DNA from: an uncultured Bacteroidales bacterium
Lineage (GTDB): Bacteria; Bacteroidota; Bacteroidia; Bacteroidales; FEN-979
Direction: 5' to 3'
NCBI GenBank assembly: GCA_903945175.1
Contig: CAJAUM010000133.1
Coordinates: 123,646 to 187,645, forward strand
Length of the DNA: 64,000 nucleotides
The translations under genes were made by a program, and so were the position numbers. The notes under the pieces are model-generated. The model worked only from the letters and a program-made list of their open reading frames with translations, ran no database searches and was not told the DNA's origin. Positions 36,434-45,398 of this stretch are shown here, in pieces (positions within the stretch are counted from its first letter, which is position 1; each line of letters starts with the position of its first letter).

Positions 36434-37345
36434 TCAGGAAACCCAAGGGGCTAACTCCGGAAGATGAAGAATAGAGCCGAGATCGTCAGGCCTGAACCAT
36501 CTGAACTCCTGATCTTTTCTAAACCACGTTAGCTGTCGTTTTGCATATCGGCGGCTATTCGTTTTTATTTTGTCAATGGCAAAATCAAGGGTAGTCAACC
36601 CCTGCATGTAGTCAAATAATTCTTTGTAGCCCACTGTATTCAACGCATTCAGATGCCTCAACGGAAAAAGTTGACCAGCCTCCTCGACCAGCCCCGCATG
36701 GATCATTTCATCCACCCTTTTATTTATCCTTTCATTTAATATTTCTCGCGGAAGGTCAATTCCGATCTTCAAAATTCTGAAGGGGCGGGGTTTAAGTGTT
36801 TGGGTGCGCAGGGCAGAATAGGGCACTCCGGTGGCCCCGTAAATCTCCAGAGCTCTGATCAGCCTTGCAGGGTTGGCCAGATCAACTATTCCGTAATATT
36901 CAGGGTCGACCTGCCGCAATTCATCCTGCAATGCAATGATTCCAGCTGTTTCGAGCATATGCTTCAAACGTTGGCGTATTTCAGGATCGGGGTCAGGCAA
37001 CTGATCAATGCCATGGCATACCGCATGGATATACAACCCGGAACCGCCAACCATCAAGGCAACCGGATGTTGCTTAAAAAGCTCTTTCAGCAATAAAAGT
37101 ACTTCAGTTTCAAACCGCGACACATTGAATGCGTCACGAACAGAGAGCTGATGGATAAAGTGATGGGGAACGGCTTTTAATTCTTCTGGTGTGGGGGCTG
37201 CTGTTCCAATTTTCATTTCACGGTAAAACTGCCGTGAATCTGCAGAAATAATCGGGGTTTTCAGATGCCGGGCCAATTTAATTCCCAATTCAGTTTTTCC
37301 AACTGCGGTAGGGCCGGCAATAACCACAAGCAGTGGTTCATTCAT
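36434..37345 (-). CDS. miaA: tRNA dimethylallyltransferase MiaA
   Basis: Adds dimethylallyl to A37 of tRNAs reading UNN codons. P-loop VVIAGPTAVGKTELGIKLA, then SADSRQFYREMKIGTA, and the tRNA-binding VGGSGLYIHAV are clear. The C-terminal KTNSRRYAKRQLTWFRK motif is complete. The ATG at 37345 is chosen because the P-loop begins right after it; the frame is open up to 37396. It overlaps the upstream gene's stop by eight bases. Confidence 0.93.
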   Translation of the reverse strand: MNEPLLVVIAGPTAVGKTELGIKLARHLKTPIISADSRQFYREMKIGTAAPTPEELKAVPHHFIHQLSVRDAFNVSRFETEVLLLLKELFKQHPVALMVGGSGLYIHAVCHGIDQLPDPDPEIRQRLKHMLETAGIIALQDELRQVDPEYYGIVDLANPARLIRALEIYGATGVPYSALRTQTLKPRPFRILKIGIDLPREILNERINKRVDEMIHAGLVEEAGQLFPLRHLNALNTVGYKELFDYMQGLTTLDFAIDKIKTNSRRYAKRQLTWFRKDQEFRWFRPDDLGSILHLPELAPWVS

Positions 37346-38156
37346 AGTCATCTGAATCGCGGTCATAGCCTGACAATCGTTTATCCAGGCTTTCAATATC
37401 CTCGTAATCCTCTATGTGTTCTAAGTTCTCATCATCATCTGTTTCACTCTGCCCGTGAAAGGAGAAATCGTCATCCCCTTCGCCTGCTACAGCAGATTCC
37501 TGTGATTCGGAAACCGGTTCATCCTCCTCCACCGATTCGATCAGGCTTCCCAGTTCATCTTCAATAGCGGCCAATTCATGATCATCCTCCACAATATCTT
37601 CGAATTTGGCAAGTTCCTCCATTTTCGGCAGCGGAATCTTTGGTACTGTAATTTTTTGAATGGTCTCCTTGGGGGTTGCCGAGGCAATGGGATTAACGAC
37701 AGGCTGATCGGTTTTCTTGGGGAGCTCTGCAATCCGTTTTATACATCTAGGATAAGAGAGATAGCCTTCGGACTGAAATATTTTAAAGAGTTCGATGTGA
37801 AATGAAAAAAGATCCCTGCCGTTAAATTCATAAATCATCTTCTGGTGTGGATCTTCAATGAAATGTTTTATTTTGCTGACTTTCATCAAAGGAGGTGTCA
37901 CAAAATCTGTTACGACCCGGTCGAGATCATCGTCGTATTTGCGAAGCTGACGTTGCTCGGTTTTGAGGGTAATTTCCTTGTCCTTTTTGTACTTCTTATC
38001 CGTCATAAAAAAGAAGGCACGCTCACAATGCATCAGTTCAGCAGATTCCATCAGAATATGGTGAAAATCAAGGAAGGTTTGATTTGGTTGAATTTCAATC
38101 TCCCTAAGCCATCCATCATGCTCCTCACAGGTAATCCTAAAACGATAAATCAACAT
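37338..38156 (-). CDS. pRiA4b ORF-3-like (TnpR-passenger family) domain protein with acidic tail
   Basis: The N-terminal region (about residues 1-150) starts with YRFRITCEEHDGWLREIEI and TFLDFHHILMESA, the pattern of the plasmid pRiA4b ORF-3-like family, also named after an IS1096 passenger protein. The C-terminal 120 residues are strongly acidic and low in complexity (DDDENLEHIEDYEDIES). Function is unknown in the family. It precedes miaA on the same strand with an eight-base overlap. The ATG at 38156 fits the domain start; a GTG at 38168 is the alternative. Confidence 0.65.
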   Translation of the reverse strand: MLIYRFRITCEEHDGWLREIEIQPNQTFLDFHHILMESAELMHCERAFFFMTDKKYKKDKEITLKTEQRQLRKYDDDLDRVVTDFVTPPLMKVSKIKHFIEDPHQKMIYEFNGRDLFSFHIELFKIFQSEGYLSYPRCIKRIAELPKKTDQPVVNPIASATPKETIQKITVPKIPLPKMEELAKFEDIVEDDHELAAIEDELGSLIESVEEDEPVSESQESAVAGEGDDDFSFHGQSETDDDENLEHIEDYEDIESLDKRLSGYDRDSDDYE

Positions 38157-38219
38157 GGTTATTCCCACTTTAATTACGCGTCAAAAATATAAAATTTCAC
38201 GTACAAAATTAAAAAAACA

Positions 38220-39635
38220 TCAGGTTTCTCTTTTGGACAGGCCAAGCTTGAGGCCCTCCTGCAGCATCAGCTCATAGGCAGCCTCATAATCATTGGGGAT
38301 AATGCCTTCAAGGATGGCTTCGATAATGGCTGCTTTTATAATTCCGACTGATTTTGAAGGGGATATTCCAAACGCATGCATGATTACCTCCCCTGTAATG
38401 GGTGGCTGCCAGTTGCGCAATTGATCCTTTTCTTCAATTTCCTTCAGTTTCTGTTTGACGATGTTGAAATTTGAGATGAAGCGCTTAACCTTACCGGGAT
38501 TTTTTGAGGTGATATCTGCATTGCACAGGAGCATGAGGTCATCGATGTCATCCCCTGCTTCAAAAAGTAACCGGCGAACTGCTGAATCGGTCACGACATC
38601 TTCGGCCAATACAATGGGCCTGAGATGCAGCAAAACCATCTTTTCCACGTATTTCATTTTGTCATTCAGCGGAAGTTTAAGGTTTCTGAAAATAGGGGGA
38701 ACCATTTTTGCCCCCCTGAATTCGTGGGCATGAAAGGTCCAGCCGGTTCCCTGGATAAACTTTTTGGTAAGCGGCTTGGCAATATCATGGAGGATTGCCG
38801 CCCATCGCAGCCATAGGTTTTCTGAGACTGCTGCCACATTGTCGAGAACGGCCAGGGTATGGTAGAAATTATCCTTATGCCCTTTGCCATCGATGATTTC
38901 AGCGCCCTTGAGTTCACAAAATTCAGGAAAAATAATTTTCAGAAGGCCTGTTTCATCCATCATTTTGAATCCTTTGGATGGAAAATTTGCCTGAATGATC
39001 AGATTGAATTCATCAGAAACCCGCTCCATGGAAACAATCGAAATCCGTTCGGCATTTCGCCTGATCGCCTCAAAACAGGATGGTTCAATTGAAAAATCAA
39101 GTTGGGTGGCAAACCTGATGGCCCGCATCATGCGCAAAGGATCATCAGAAAAGGTGATATCAGGGTCAAGCGGGGTTTTGATGATTTTATCCCTGAGATC
39201 TTTGATCCCATCGAAGGGATCAAGCAGCTGTCCATATTTCTCCTTTGTAAGATCAAGGGCCATGGCGTTGATGGTAAAATCGCGGCGATTCTGATCATCT
39301 TCAAGGGTTCCCCCTTCCACGATAGGTTTTCGCGAATTAAGGCGGTACGATTCCTTACGGGCTCCGACAAATTCAATTTTCCATCCATGGAAATTCAGCA
39401 TGGCCGTGCCAAAGTTTTTAAAAAATTTCACGGGGACATCCCCTTCCAATTTTCCGGCCACCCGATGGGCAAAATCGATTCCACTCCCGATTACCACAAT
39501 ATCAATATCCTGTTTATTGTCGCGATTCAGCAAGAGATCCCTTACAAACCCGCCTATTACGAATGCCTGCAGCTGCATCTCTTCTGAAACCTGCGAAATA
39601 ATCTTAAATATGGGATTTGTGAGATGTGCTTTCAA
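38220..39635 (-). CDS. CCA-adding enzyme / poly(A) polymerase family protein with HD domain
   Basis: Class II tRNA nucleotidyltransferase family. The head motif is FVIGGFVRDLLLNRDNKQDIDIVVIG, with the catalytic acidic pair in DIDIVV. NRRDFTINAMALDL and the RNA-binding DPLRMMRAIRFATQL follow. An HD domain is present (LHDIAKPLTKKFI). It adds or repairs the 3' CCA, which fits the tRNA gene in this window that does not encode CCA. 471 residues is normal for the HD-containing bacterial type. Confidence 0.9.
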   Translation of the reverse strand: MKAHLTNPIFKIISQVSEEMQLQAFVIGGFVRDLLLNRDNKQDIDIVVIGSGIDFAHRVAGKLEGDVPVKFFKNFGTAMLNFHGWKIEFVGARKESYRLNSRKPIVEGGTLEDDQNRRDFTINAMALDLTKEKYGQLLDPFDGIKDLRDKIIKTPLDPDITFSDDPLRMMRAIRFATQLDFSIEPSCFEAIRRNAERISIVSMERVSDEFNLIIQANFPSKGFKMMDETGLLKIIFPEFCELKGAEIIDGKGHKDNFYHTLAVLDNVAAVSENLWLRWAAILHDIAKPLTKKFIQGTGWTFHAHEFRGAKMVPPIFRNLKLPLNDKMKYVEKMVLLHLRPIVLAEDVVTDSAVRRLLFEAGDDIDDLMLLCNADITSKNPGKVKRFISNFNIVKQKLKEIEEKDQLRNWQPPITGEVIMHAFGISPSKSVGIIKAAIIEAILEGIIPNDYEAAYELMLQEGLKLGLSKRET

Positions 39636-39640
39636 AAGCC

Positions 39641-39666
39641 TTGTTACTTTGTTACTCCATTACCTC
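39641..39666 (-). repeat. TAATGGAGTAA-type short repeat, copy 2
   Basis: On the minus strand, GGTAATGGAGTAACAAAGTAACAA-type units lie just upstream of the CCA-enzyme start. They share TAATGGAGTAA and AAAGT with 22592-22625. Confidence 0.35.
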
Positions 39667-39742
39667 TACAAAAGTACGTAATAGTGACATAACCTTCTGA
39701 AAAAATATATTTTTACAGTTTTGCTGGTTTCCTCCGGATTTG

Positions 39743-39750
39743 TATCTTTG
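39743..39750 (+). promoter_or_regulatory. -7 element for the isocitrate dehydrogenase operon
   Basis: TATCTTTG is a full match to TAnnTTTG, 47 bases before the ATG at 39797. Confidence 0.65.
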
Positions 39751-39758
39751 GAGCGCGG

Positions 39759-39776
39759 TTGTTAATTAATTCACTG
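39759..39776. promoter_or_regulatory. Rex-operator-like palindrome at the isocitrate dehydrogenase promoter
   Basis: TTGTTAATTAATTCACTG has a perfect left half (TTGTTAA) and a right half (TTCACTG) with two mismatches to TTCACAA. It begins eight bases after the -7 element and so covers the expected transcription start, a position suited to repression. Confidence 0.5.
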
Positions 39777-39796
39777 ATAAATAAAACAAACTACTT

Positions 39797-40987
39797 ATGG
39801 CAAAAAGAACCATCGTTGCGATGCCCGGAGATGGCATCGGTAAAGTCGTCCTTGATGAGGCCATCCGCGTATTGGATGCTGCCGGTTTCGATGCAGAATA
39901 TGTACATGGAGATATCGGATGGGAATTCTGGTGTAACGAGGGCGATCCATTTCCCGAGCGCACCCAGAAATTGCTTGAACAGCACAAAATCGGCCTTTTC
40001 GGCGCCATCACCTCCAAACCAAAAGATAAAACGGAAGCAGAATTGTCGCCCGAGCTGAAGGGCAAAGGATTTGCCTATTACAGCCCCATTGTCACCATGA
40101 GGCAAAAGTACGACCTCGACATCTGCATGCGGCCCTGCAAAACCTTTAAGGGGAACCCGCTTAATTTTATCCGTCGCGGATTTGGCGGCGTTATCGAGGA
40201 GCCGATCATTGACACCATGATTTTCCGCCAGAATACAGAATGTTTGTACGGGGGCGTTGAATGGTCAAATCCCTCAGACCAGGTTTATGATGCATTGATG
40301 ACCCACAAGAAATTCAGGGATAATTTTGCCTGGTGCCCGCGTCCGGAGTTGGCTGTATCGACCCGTATTTTTACGAAAAAATATACCGGGCGGATCCTGA
40401 AAGCTGCCTTCGAATATGCCAAAACGCGTGGTTTCGATACCGTGACCGTTTGCGAAAAGCCAAATGTGATACGCGAAACCTCGGGCATGATGCTGAAAAT
40501 GGCCCAGGAGATGGCAAAAAATGAATATCCGGGAATCAAAGTCCAGGATACCAATATCGATGCCCAGATGATGTGGCTCACCAAGAATCCTGAGACCTAC
40601 CATGTGATGGTGGCCGGCAACATGTTCGGGGACATCGTGTCCGATGGATTTGCAGGCCTGATCGGCGGACTCGGATTCGCCTGCAGCGCCAACATAGGCC
40701 CGGAAATAGCCGTTTTCGAACCCACCCACGGATCTGCTCCCAAATATGCTGAATTTAACCCATCGATTGTCAATCCCACTGCCATGATCCTATCTGCCGT
40801 AATGATGCTTGAACACCTCGGTGAGATGGAGATCGCTGCCAGGATTTCCAAAGCTGTTGCCCAGGTTGTGGAAGAGGGGAAGGTGATGACCTATGATATG
40901 ATAAAACTGCCGGGAAGACCTGATTCATTCAGCAAGGGTGCAGCAACTACACAGCAGATGGCGGATGCCATAATCAGTAAACTTTAA
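39797..40987 (+). CDS. NAD(P)-dependent isocitrate / 3-isopropylmalate dehydrogenase family protein
   Basis: Beta-decarboxylating dehydrogenase. The N-terminus reads VAMPGDGIGKVVLDEAIRVL; substrate-binding segments include SPIVTMRQKYDLDICMRP; the metal site is NMFGDIVSDGFAGLIGGLG; and the adenosine loop is EPTHGSAPKYAEFN. 396 residues is longer than typical LeuB and fits an NAD-type isocitrate dehydrogenase. The fused aconitase two genes downstream supports a TCA role, while homoisocitrate or isopropylmalate activity cannot be excluded. First gene of a three-gene operon. Confidence 0.85.
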   Translation: MAKRTIVAMPGDGIGKVVLDEAIRVLDAAGFDAEYVHGDIGWEFWCNEGDPFPERTQKLLEQHKIGLFGAITSKPKDKTEAELSPELKGKGFAYYSPIVTMRQKYDLDICMRPCKTFKGNPLNFIRRGFGGVIEEPIIDTMIFRQNTECLYGGVEWSNPSDQVYDALMTHKKFRDNFAWCPRPELAVSTRIFTKKYTGRILKAAFEYAKTRGFDTVTVCEKPNVIRETSGMMLKMAQEMAKNEYPGIKVQDTNIDAQMMWLTKNPETYHVMVAGNMFGDIVSDGFAGLIGGLGFACSANIGPEIAVFEPTHGSAPKYAEFNPSIVNPTAMILSAVMMLEHLGEMEIAARISKAVAQVVEEGKVMTYDMIKLPGRPDSFSKGAATTQQMADAIISKL

Positions 40988-41011
40988 GAATTGGTAACAA
41001 AACCAAAGCAT

Positions 41012-41560
41012 ATGACCGAAGAAATTAAAAACCTATGGCCGGAGTTGATGTGGATTCAGGATCCTGACCTCCGTGAAAAAACCGCAAAGACATGGGAGAT
41101 GGCGCTTGCAAAGAGCGTTCTGACACCCGATGATCTGAATAAAATTCCATTTACACTGCTCGCCGGGCCCGATTTGAAAGTTACTTTCATGGCCCATAAA
41201 CGCTGTGTGGTTCATGTAGCGCGCGATGCAGGAAATAAGATGAATGAATTTTTCAAGGAGGATCTCCCGGTTAACATGGATGTATTGATTGCCGGTGCCA
41301 TTTTAGCTGATGTAGGCAAACTGCTTGAATATGAGATGGGTGCTGATGGAAAATCATTCCAGGGAAAATACGGAAAGTATCTTCGTCACCCCTTTTCCGG
41401 CGTTTCGCTTGCAGAACAATGCGGAGTTCCGGCGGCTGTTTGCCATATTATTGCCACCCATGCGGGCGAAGGCGATATGGTGAAACGTACCGTGGAAGCT
41501 TATGTCGTTCATCATGCCGACTTTATGACCTTTGAGCCATTCAGGGATAGATTAAAATAA
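41012..41560 (+). CDS. HD-fold protein with altered metal motif
   Basis: Predicted HD-superfamily protein. HKRCVVHVARDAGNKMNEF gives the first His, and HIIATHAGEG near the C-terminus gives later His positions. The hallmark HD pair is replaced: the motif reads ILADVGKLLEYE, with Ala where His is expected. Catalytic phosphohydrolase activity is therefore doubtful, and a nucleotide-binding or regulatory role in the surrounding TCA operon is possible. It sits between isocitrate dehydrogenase and aconitase with gaps of 24 and 7 bases. The ATG at 41012 is chosen over a TTG at 40991. Confidence 0.7.
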   Translation: MTEEIKNLWPELMWIQDPDLREKTAKTWEMALAKSVLTPDDLNKIPFTLLAGPDLKVTFMAHKRCVVHVARDAGNKMNEFFKEDLPVNMDVLIAGAILADVGKLLEYEMGADGKSFQGKYGKYLRHPFSGVSLAEQCGVPAAVCHIIATHAGEGDMVKRTVEAYVVHHADFMTFEPFRDRLK

Positions 41561-41567
41561 TAAATCA

Positions 41568-43382
41568 ATGAATATGACGATAATCGAACAAATTATAGCC
41601 AACCATTCCAGTCAGCCAACAGTGAAGCCTGGCGATATTGTGGATGTTGTTATCGATACCCGCGCAGCACGCGATTTTGGCGGTGCCAATGTCGTGAAAA
41701 ACCTTATTGACAATGGATTGACTCTGGAAGATCCGACGAAGACCATTTTTACCTTCGATTGCAACCCGGGAGGTTCAGATCAGAAATATGCGGCCAACCA
41801 GCATTATTGCCGGCAATATGCGCGTGAACAGGGCATCAGGGTGTACGATGTGGATGCAGGGATTGGAACACATTTGGCCATTGACAATGGGTTGGCATGG
41901 CCAGGGAGCACCTTTGTCTCCACCGATTCCCATGCCAACATCATGGGCGCCATTGCCTCTTTTGGTCAGGGTATGGGTGACCAGGACATTGCGGCAGCCT
42001 GGGCAAAGGGTGCCGTGTGGTTTAAAGTACCCTCTTCTGTAAAAATCAATCTTACGGGGAAAAGGCCTGCCAATTTATCCGCCAAGGATATTGTACTGAA
42101 TTTGCTCGCCATGTTCGGCGCCAATAAATTGCTTGGCTATTCTGTGGAAATCTATGGGGAAGAAGCTGAAAAATTTACCCTTGCGGAGCGCATAACCATT
42201 TCGTCCATGGGCACTGAAATGGGCGCCATCATTGTCATTTTTCCGACATCTCAAAGCCTGATCCATGAATTGAAGAGGTTAACAGGGAAAGATTATCCAT
42301 CTGTGTTGGCCGATGCAGATGCGGTGTACGAAAAGAGCCTCGACATCGACCTGAGCAAATTTGTCACCATGGTTGCCAAGCCCGGACATCCGCATGACGA
42401 TACCTCGATTGAAAACGTGCGAAACCAGAAAATCGACTCCGGTTTTATCGGCAGTTGCACCAATGGACGCATCGAAGATCTTCGTGCAGCAGCGGAGGTA
42501 TTGAAAGGGAGAAAAGTGGCCCCTGGTGTGGTTTTGAAAATCGTTCCGGCTACCGATGCCATTTGGACACAGGCCATGAATGAAGGGATTATTCAGACAT
42601 TCAAACAAGCGGGTGTGATGGTTTCTAATGCCGGTTGTGCGGGTTGTGCCGCCGGACAGGTTGGCCAGAATGGACCGGGGGAGGTGACCATCAGCACCGG
42701 GAATCGTAATTTTGAAGGAAAGCAGGGCAAAGGTTTTGTGTACCTCGCCTCCCCTGCCGTGGTCGCTGCATCTGCCGTTGCCGGTTTTATTACAACACCT
42801 GACCAGATTCCTGACCAGCCTGCCCTATTCCATGCCACCGGTAAAGGTGACACGGGACACGTGACGCGTGACAAAAGCAAAATAGCAGAAAATCAAACAG
42901 CCGTTAAGGGCAGGGTTTGGATTATCCCCAAGGATGATATTGATACCGATATGATTTTCCACAATCGATACCTTACCATCACCGATATCAAAGAGATGGG
43001 TCAATATACATTTGATAACCTCAAGGGATTTGAAGATTTTGCAAAAAAGGCCCAACCCGGCGATATCGTAATTACGCAGAAAAACTTTGGAGCCGGCAGT
43101 TCACGTCAGCAAGCGGTTGACTGCTTTCTCTCCCTTGGCATCAGCTGCATCCTGGCCGAATCGTATGGGGCGATCTATGAACGCAATGCCATTAATGCGG
43201 CGCTGCCCATTTTGACCTATAAACCTGAATCCTTGGCCAAGGCAGAAATAGAGCATGGCGATACAATTACAGTTGATTTTATCACCGGAGAAATAACAAA
43301 CCTCAAAAATCAGAAAACCACAAGCATCGATAGGTTCTATGATGCCCAGTTGGCTATTTATAAGAATGGGGGGCTGTTATAA
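41568..43382 (+). CDS. single-chain aconitase / isopropylmalate dehydratase family protein
   Basis: Fe-S hydro-lyase with the large (LeuC-like, about 1-420) and small (LeuD-like, about 445-600) domains on one chain. Substrate and cluster motifs: TFVSTDSHANIMGA, the first [4Fe-4S] Cys in GSCTNGR, the other two in NAGCAGCAAG, and the small-domain GAGSSRQQAVDCF. With the dehydrogenase at 39797 it would give citrate to 2-oxoglutarate. The interdomain linker (residues about 425-437) is encoded by a GTGACRC repeat. An isopropylmalate or homoaconitase role is an alternative, since lysine/leucine versions share this architecture. Confidence 0.88.
   Translation: MNMTIIEQIIANHSSQPTVKPGDIVDVVIDTRAARDFGGANVVKNLIDNGLTLEDPTKTIFTFDCNPGGSDQKYAANQHYCRQYAREQGIRVYDVDAGIGTHLAIDNGLAWPGSTFVSTDSHANIMGAIASFGQGMGDQDIAAAWAKGAVWFKVPSSVKINLTGKRPANLSAKDIVLNLLAMFGANKLLGYSVEIYGEEAEKFTLAERITISSMGTEMGAIIVIFPTSQSLIHELKRLTGKDYPSVLADADAVYEKSLDIDLSKFVTMVAKPGHPHDDTSIENVRNQKIDSGFIGSCTNGRIEDLRAAAEVLKGRKVAPGVVLKIVPATDAIWTQAMNEGIIQTFKQAGVMVSNAGCAGCAAGQVGQNGPGEVTISTGNRNFEGKQGKGFVYLASPAVVAASAVAGFITTPDQIPDQPALFHATGKGDTGHVTRDKSKIAENQTAVKGRVWIIPKDDIDTDMIFHNRYLTITDIKEMGQYTFDNLKGFEDFAKKAQPGDIVITQKNFGAGSSRQQAVDCFLSLGISCILAESYGAIYERNAINAALPILTYKPESLAKAEIEHGDTITVDFITGEITNLKNQKTTSIDRFYDAQLAIYKNGGLL
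42847..42872 (+). repeat. GTGACRC heptad repeat inside the aconitase gene, copy 3
   Basis: GTGACAC, GGGACAC, GTGACGC, GTGAC, followed by AAAAG. It is in frame and encodes GDTGHVTRD in the linker between the large and small domains. Confidence 0.7.
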
Positions 43383-43413
43383 ATTGAGTGCGTATGCGAA
43401 ATCGTAACTATCG

Positions 43414-44280
43414 TCATCGCTTCAGTTTCCAGCGGCGATGTGACCACAAATAGTATTGGGGTTCTGCATTGATCACCTCTTCAAGCATCTTCATAAACCG
43501 GCCGGTTAATTCGCCGGTTTTTGTTTTTACAGGTGCGGGCTCCAGCATTTTAAAATCAACGGTATAATATCCGCGTTTCACCTTTTTAACGCAGCCAAAA
43601 ACAACGGGAAGATTATATATCCGGGCATATTTTTCAGGGCCATGGAGGGCTGCTGTGTCCTGGTTCAGAAAGTTCACCCAATAAGCCAACCTCGCACTCG
43701 ATGGGCTTTGATCGGCCACCATATAAAAGATAGCGGGTTCTCCATAATCCATTTTGAACGTTTCAGCCGTTTGGGTAATGGAGGCAAGCTTCGATCGGCC
43801 CTTGACCCTCGATTGCTGCACATAGGCATCAATAAATTTATTTGACAACGGTTTGTAGAAACCAACCGGTTTATGCATCAACTGAGCGCCCGAGGCAAGT
43901 CCGCCCCATTCCCAATTCCCATAATGGCCCGCAATGCAGATGACCGATTGCCCCTTTCTGTATAATTCATCCAGGATTTCGGTATTGTAGTATTTGTAAC
44001 GCCTGACAACAGCCTCTTCCGTCATGGTAAATGCTTTCAGACTTTCGATCAGCATATCAGACAGGTGGTGGTAAAATCCTTTGGCAATGACCGTGATTTC
44101 ATCATCCGACTTTTCAGGAAATGAGTTCCGGAGATTGCAAAATACCACTGTCTTTCTGTATCCAATGATGTAATAGATGAAATAAAAGACCAGGTCGGCA
44201 AAACCAAAAAGCAGGCGGAATGGGATGAATCGGAAGATAAAAATAAAAAGTCTGAATAAATAGAAGGTCAGCTTATCCAT
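43414..44280 (-). CDS. lysophospholipid / lipid A-type acyltransferase (LpxL/HtrB family)
   Basis: Membrane-anchored acyltransferase. An N-terminal hydrophobic helix (LFGFADLVFYFIYYIIG) is followed by the catalytic HX4E motif in AGHYGNWEWG, the substrate motif GFYKPLSNKFID, and the region VADQSPSS. 288 residues is normal for Bacteroidota members, which acylate lipid A or other lysolipids. The gene stands alone, divergent from lplA. Confidence 0.87.
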   Translation of the reverse strand: MDKLTFYLFRLFIFIFRFIPFRLLFGFADLVFYFIYYIIGYRKTVVFCNLRNSFPEKSDDEITVIAKGFYHHLSDMLIESLKAFTMTEEAVVRRYKYYNTEILDELYRKGQSVICIAGHYGNWEWGGLASGAQLMHKPVGFYKPLSNKFIDAYVQQSRVKGRSKLASITQTAETFKMDYGEPAIFYMVADQSPSSARLAYWVNFLNQDTAALHGPEKYARIYNLPVVFGCVKKVKRGYYTVDFKMLEPAPVKTKTGELTGRFMKMLEEVINAEPQYYLWSHRRWKLKR

Positions 44281-44330
44281 CGGAATTACATTTTGTTCAT
44301 CTCAATAATTGGGATCGCTATTTGGAAGTG

Positions 44331-44338
44331 CAAAGTTA
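44331..44338 (-). promoter_or_regulatory. -7 element for the acyltransferase gene
   Basis: Minus-strand TAACTTTG matches TAnnTTTG, 50 bases before the ATG. Confidence 0.5.
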
Positions 44339-44388
44339 GCCTTTTATCAATTTGGCTCTTTTTTTCGTCTCTCTTTTTTGAAAAACCT

Positions 44389-44396
44389 TAATTTTG
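44389..44396 (+). promoter_or_regulatory. -7 element for lplA
   Basis: TAATTTTG matches TAnnTTTG, 16 bases before the ATG of lplA. Confidence 0.5.
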
Positions 44397-44411
44397 CTGT
44401 AAATACTGAAG

Positions 44412-45398
44412 ATGATGCTGATTATAAAACGCCACAATACCGATCCCTATTTTAACCTGGCAACTGAAGAATATGTGTTGAAAAACTTCGATGAAGATGT
44501 ATTTATGCTATGGCGCAATGCCCCATCAATCATCGTTGGCAAGCATCAAAACACCCTGGCCGAGATCAATGTAGATTATGTAAAACAGAACAACATTCCG
44601 GTTGTAAGGCGGCTTAGCGGCGGTGGCGCCGTGTTTCATGATCTGGGGAACCTGAACTTCACCTTTATCCGGAATGGCGAAGCAGAGCGTTTGATTGATT
44701 TTCGCAGATATACTGAACCCATCCTGGAGGTACTGCTGAAGATCGGGGTTGCCGCAAAATTTGAAGGTCGGAATGATCTCACCATTGATGGAAGGAAATT
44801 TTCGGGCAATGCAGAACATATATGGAAAAACAGGGTACTCCATCATGGCACCCTTCTCTTTTCTTCCCACATGCCCAACCTGGCCGAGGCGCTCCATGCC
44901 GATCCCCTCAAATTTCAGGATAAGTCAGTGAAATCAGTGCGCAGCCGTGTGACGAACATCAGTGAGCATCTGAAGTTTCCGATGGATGTATTGCAGTTTG
45001 AAGCCCTGATTGAGGATCATATGACGGAAAAGTATCCTGATGCCCGTTTAATTGAACTTTCATCGGAAGATCATGATCAAATTCATGCTTTGGTAAAGGA
45101 TAAATATCATACATGGGAGTGGAATTTCGGGTATTCCCCCAACTACAATTTCAGGAAAATCGTTCGTACGGAAAAAGGCGGGACCCTTGAATTCGACCTC
45201 GATGTACACAATGGCATCATCACGCATATAAAAATTTTCGGTGATTATTTCAGCAGATATGACACGGAAGATATTGAGACTGCCCTGACCGGAATTGAGC
45301 ATCATCCGGATGCGATAAGTCGGGCGCTGGCGACATTCACGATTGATGATTATTTTGCGAACCTCACCCTGGAGGATTTCATGGCCGGGATATTTTAA
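44412..45398 (+). CDS. lplA: lipoate-protein ligase A
   Basis: Attaches free lipoate to lipoyl domains by way of lipoyl-AMP. Motifs: HNTDPYFNLATEEYVL, VVRRLSGGGAVFHDLGNLN (Gly-rich substrate loop), and GRKFSGNAEHIWK with the catalytic Lys. The C-terminal accessory domain (YHTWEWNFGYSPNYN) is complete. 328 residues is normal. The last 20 bases overlap the convergent nhaA. Confidence 0.92.
   Translation: MMLIIKRHNTDPYFNLATEEYVLKNFDEDVFMLWRNAPSIIVGKHQNTLAEINVDYVKQNNIPVVRRLSGGGAVFHDLGNLNFTFIRNGEAERLIDFRRYTEPILEVLLKIGVAAKFEGRNDLTIDGRKFSGNAEHIWKNRVLHHGTLLFSSHMPNLAEALHADPLKFQDKSVKSVRSRVTNISEHLKFPMDVLQFEALIEDHMTEKYPDARLIELSSEDHDQIHALVKDKYHTWEWNFGYSPNYNFRKIVRTEKGGTLEFDLDVHNGIITHIKIFGDYFSRYDTEDIETALTGIEHHPDAISRALATFTIDDYFANLTLEDFMAGIF

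Noticed and set aside
37338..38156. Insertion sequence, because the family name refers to an IS1096 passenger protein
   Set aside because: No transposase, terminal inverted repeats or target duplication are visible; it is followed directly by miaA in a housekeeping context.
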